Origin: Acidobacteria bacterium AB60
GTDB taxonomy: Bacteria; Acidobacteriota; Terriglobia; Terriglobales; Acidobacteriaceae
Assembly (NCBI GenBank): GCA_008682415.1
Contig: VANK01000001.1
Span: forward strand, 1,116,001 to 1,180,000
Direction of reading: 5' to 3'
Length of the DNA stretch: 64,000 nucleotides
A program made the position numbers and the translations under genes. Positions 62,962 through 64,000 of this stretch are shown here, piece after piece. Under the pieces are notes generated by a model that was given only the letters and a program-made list of their open reading frames with translations, was not told where the DNA came from and ran no database searches. The stretch's first letter is position 1. Each line of letters begins with the position of its first letter.

Positions 62962-63893
62962 GCGGCAGTCGGAGCTTCCATATAGGCCGACATATGCGCG
63001 AAGATCTCATCGGCACTGGCCGGTTCCTCGGATTTAGCCGATTCCCGTCCGCGCAACACTCCATCCATCTCGGCGACGATGTTGGCCGCGTCCGCGGCAG
63101 TCGTAACCCGCAGGAGATCATGCTTCTTAAGCTCCTGGGCGGAGTGGTTGCACAACCGTTGCCTGATTTGCTCGGCAAACCGGTTGAGATCCGAATCGCC
63201 GTTGACGTTGAGCCGTGGCAGCAAGTCGACCAGATCGAGGACATTGGTCACCAGCGACCCATGAAACCGCGATTCGGGTTCGTTCAGCCTCTCGACCATG
63301 TGAGCAACGACTTCGCGCAGACGCTTCCACAGATCTTCAGTGCCGCGCATGAGCGACTCGCGAACGTTCGCATCAATCTCGCGGGCCACGCGCGCCTGTT
63401 CCTCGGCCGACATCTCGACGCGAAAGTCCGCTCCGGTTGGAATCGGCAGGACCTCGAGTTTTACCCCGAACTTCGTCCGCAGCTTCTCCGGTGACGGATA
63501 GTCTTCCTCCCGGAAGAGCCCGTTCAGCTCCGGACGCACCTGCTCGATGTATTCCGGATACACGCGCAGGAACGCATCCACCGCCTGATCAAAGCTCGCC
63601 TCGAACTCGCGCATCCGCGCCATCAGATCGAAGTAGAAGTTCGCCGGCAAGAGACGAAATCCCTCATCGGACCAGGGGAGCGTGACCTTATAGAAGTACT
63701 GCCGGATCTGGCCTGCAAGGGTCCGCAGCTCCTCGAGCTTCGCCGCTCCATGCAGCAACTGCTTGTTGTAACGGCCCGCGCCCTGGTGCGCCCCATGCTG
63801 GTCGGCCACTTCGCGGCTGACCTTGCGATCGTGTTTCACAGCCGTCCACACGCTGATATGAACGGCCGCGAGCATGGCTTTCTCTGTGATCAT
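62958..63893 (-). CDS. DUF3150-like partner of the VWA protein
   Basis: The product has 311 residues, mainly helical: AAVHISVWTAVKHDRKVSRE, VADQHGAHQGAGRYNKQLLH, ELRTLAGQIRQYFYKVTLPW, FDLMARMREFEASFDQAVDA and LWKRLREVVAHMVERLNEPE. It resembles the hypothetical proteins that lie between a MoxR ATPase and a DUF2201/VWA gene in phages, plasmids and islands; I call it DUF3150-like with moderate confidence. ATGA overlaps on both sides tie it into one operon. Confidence 0.6.
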   Translation of the reverse strand: MITEKAMLAAVHISVWTAVKHDRKVSREVADQHGAHQGAGRYNKQLLHGAAKLEELRTLAGQIRQYFYKVTLPWSDEGFRLLPANFYFDLMARMREFEASFDQAVDAFLRVYPEYIEQVRPELNGLFREEDYPSPEKLRTKFGVKLEVLPIPTGADFRVEMSAEEQARVAREIDANVRESLMRGTEDLWKRLREVVAHMVERLNEPESRFHGSLVTNVLDLVDLLPRLNVNGDSDLNRFAEQIRQRLCNHSAQELKKHDLLRVTTAADAANIVAEMDGVLRGRESAKSEEPASADEIFAHMSAYMEAPTAA

Positions 63894-64000
63894 TGGATGA
63901 CCTCCCGGTATTCGACCCCGAAGCTCACGAACTCCGGCGTGTGCGTAATTGCCGTATCGCGTGCCGCCGCGTCGCGCATGGCCATGACCCGCATCTCGGT
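63890..64000 (-). CDS. C-terminal end of an upstream operon gene
   Basis: The last 36 codons of a protein running in from outside: TEMRVMAMRDAAARDTAITH, PEFVSFGVEYREVIQ, stop. The stop overlaps the next ATG by 4 bp. In comparable operons this position may hold the MoxR ATPase or a small linker gene; too little is visible to decide. Confidence 0.55.
   Translation of the reverse strand, partial: TEMRVMAMRDAAARDTAITHTPEFVSFGVEYREVIQ

Noticed and set aside
1-64000. CRISPR arrays, tRNA and rRNA genes
   Set aside because: No regularly spaced repeats with unique spacers and no tRNA or rRNA signatures were seen; the only tandem array is the protein-coding 84-bp repeat in the M56 gene.

Overview
The window looks like an acidobacterial chromosome, close to the Solibacter/Bryobacter lineage. 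The main reasons are a 1033-residue TonB-dependent receptor with an N-terminal carboxypeptidase-regulatory-like domain, an S9 peptidase beside it, an S53 peptidase with PKD domains, an OprB-type porin, four beta-lactamase-fold serine hydrolases, and several decayed tyrosine recombinases. This is inference from gene content; there is no rRNA or other phylogenetic marker. No tRNA, rRNA or CRISPR array was seen.

Layout. (1) 1-8.7 kb: a minus-strand run of ECF sigma factor, anti-sigma factor, TonB receptor and S9 peptidase. Next to it are two paralogous XRE-type regulators facing each other, each preceded by the same 14-bp palindrome, and a LysR regulator. (2) 9.1-22.4 kb: an accessory island. 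A SANT-like DNA-binding gene lies just outside its left end. The island itself is bracketed by a direct imperfect repeat (10365 and 22345) with a tyrosine recombinase just inside the left copy. It holds a three-gene alpha/beta-hydrolase operon ending in a 38-residue Lys/Ala-rich peptide. It also holds a metallophosphoesterase / ORC-CDC6-like ATPase / unknown-protein operon that converges on a DNA adenine methylase. Both of these start 55-56 bp downstream of the same 34-bp element, which makes the elements an inverted pair around the cassette. A KAP-type membrane NTPase follows. I see the metallophosphoesterase-ATPase-unknown set as the best candidate for an undescribed system, probably defence. 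(3) 22.8-34.3 kb: metabolic and secreted genes (serine hydrolases, porin, SnoaL-like proteins, AraC and PadR regulators, FG-GAP protein). They are interrupted by a recombinase pseudogene in which an internal segment has been inverted. (4) 34.5-45.5 kb: a large hairpin with a broken coiled-coil gene, a second recombinase remnant, the S53 peptidase, a DJ-1/PfpI protein, a carbonic anhydrase, a GlxA-type regulator and another serine hydrolase. (5) 45.9-60.3 kb: many decayed genes (a DUF1016-type nuclease, a methyltransferase with one frameshift, an acyl-ACP-reductase-like gene, an IS110 transposase) among intact ones. The intact genes include a BlaI-BlaR1 pair whose sensor carries eleven 28-residue repeats, an orphan phage Gp157 homologue, a DUF1003 protein and an SDR. 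(6) 60.6-64 kb: a VapBC pair with a damaged toxin, and the end of an operon encoding a VWA/metallopeptidase-like protein and its partner.

How they may work together. The sigma/anti-sigma pair probably controls the receptor-peptidase unit. The XRE pair probably represses itself through the palindromes. PadR probably represses the SnoaL-like gene through a textbook ATGT-N8-ACAT site over a TTGACA box. The island genes show the usual mix of recombinase, methylase, P-loop NTPases and nucleotide- or nuclease-type enzymes found in defence islands. Two otherwise intact-looking genes (12295-13903 and 47867-48480) are each broken by one base in a G run, so assembly error should be considered there. 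Most other breaks combine several lesions and look like real decay.
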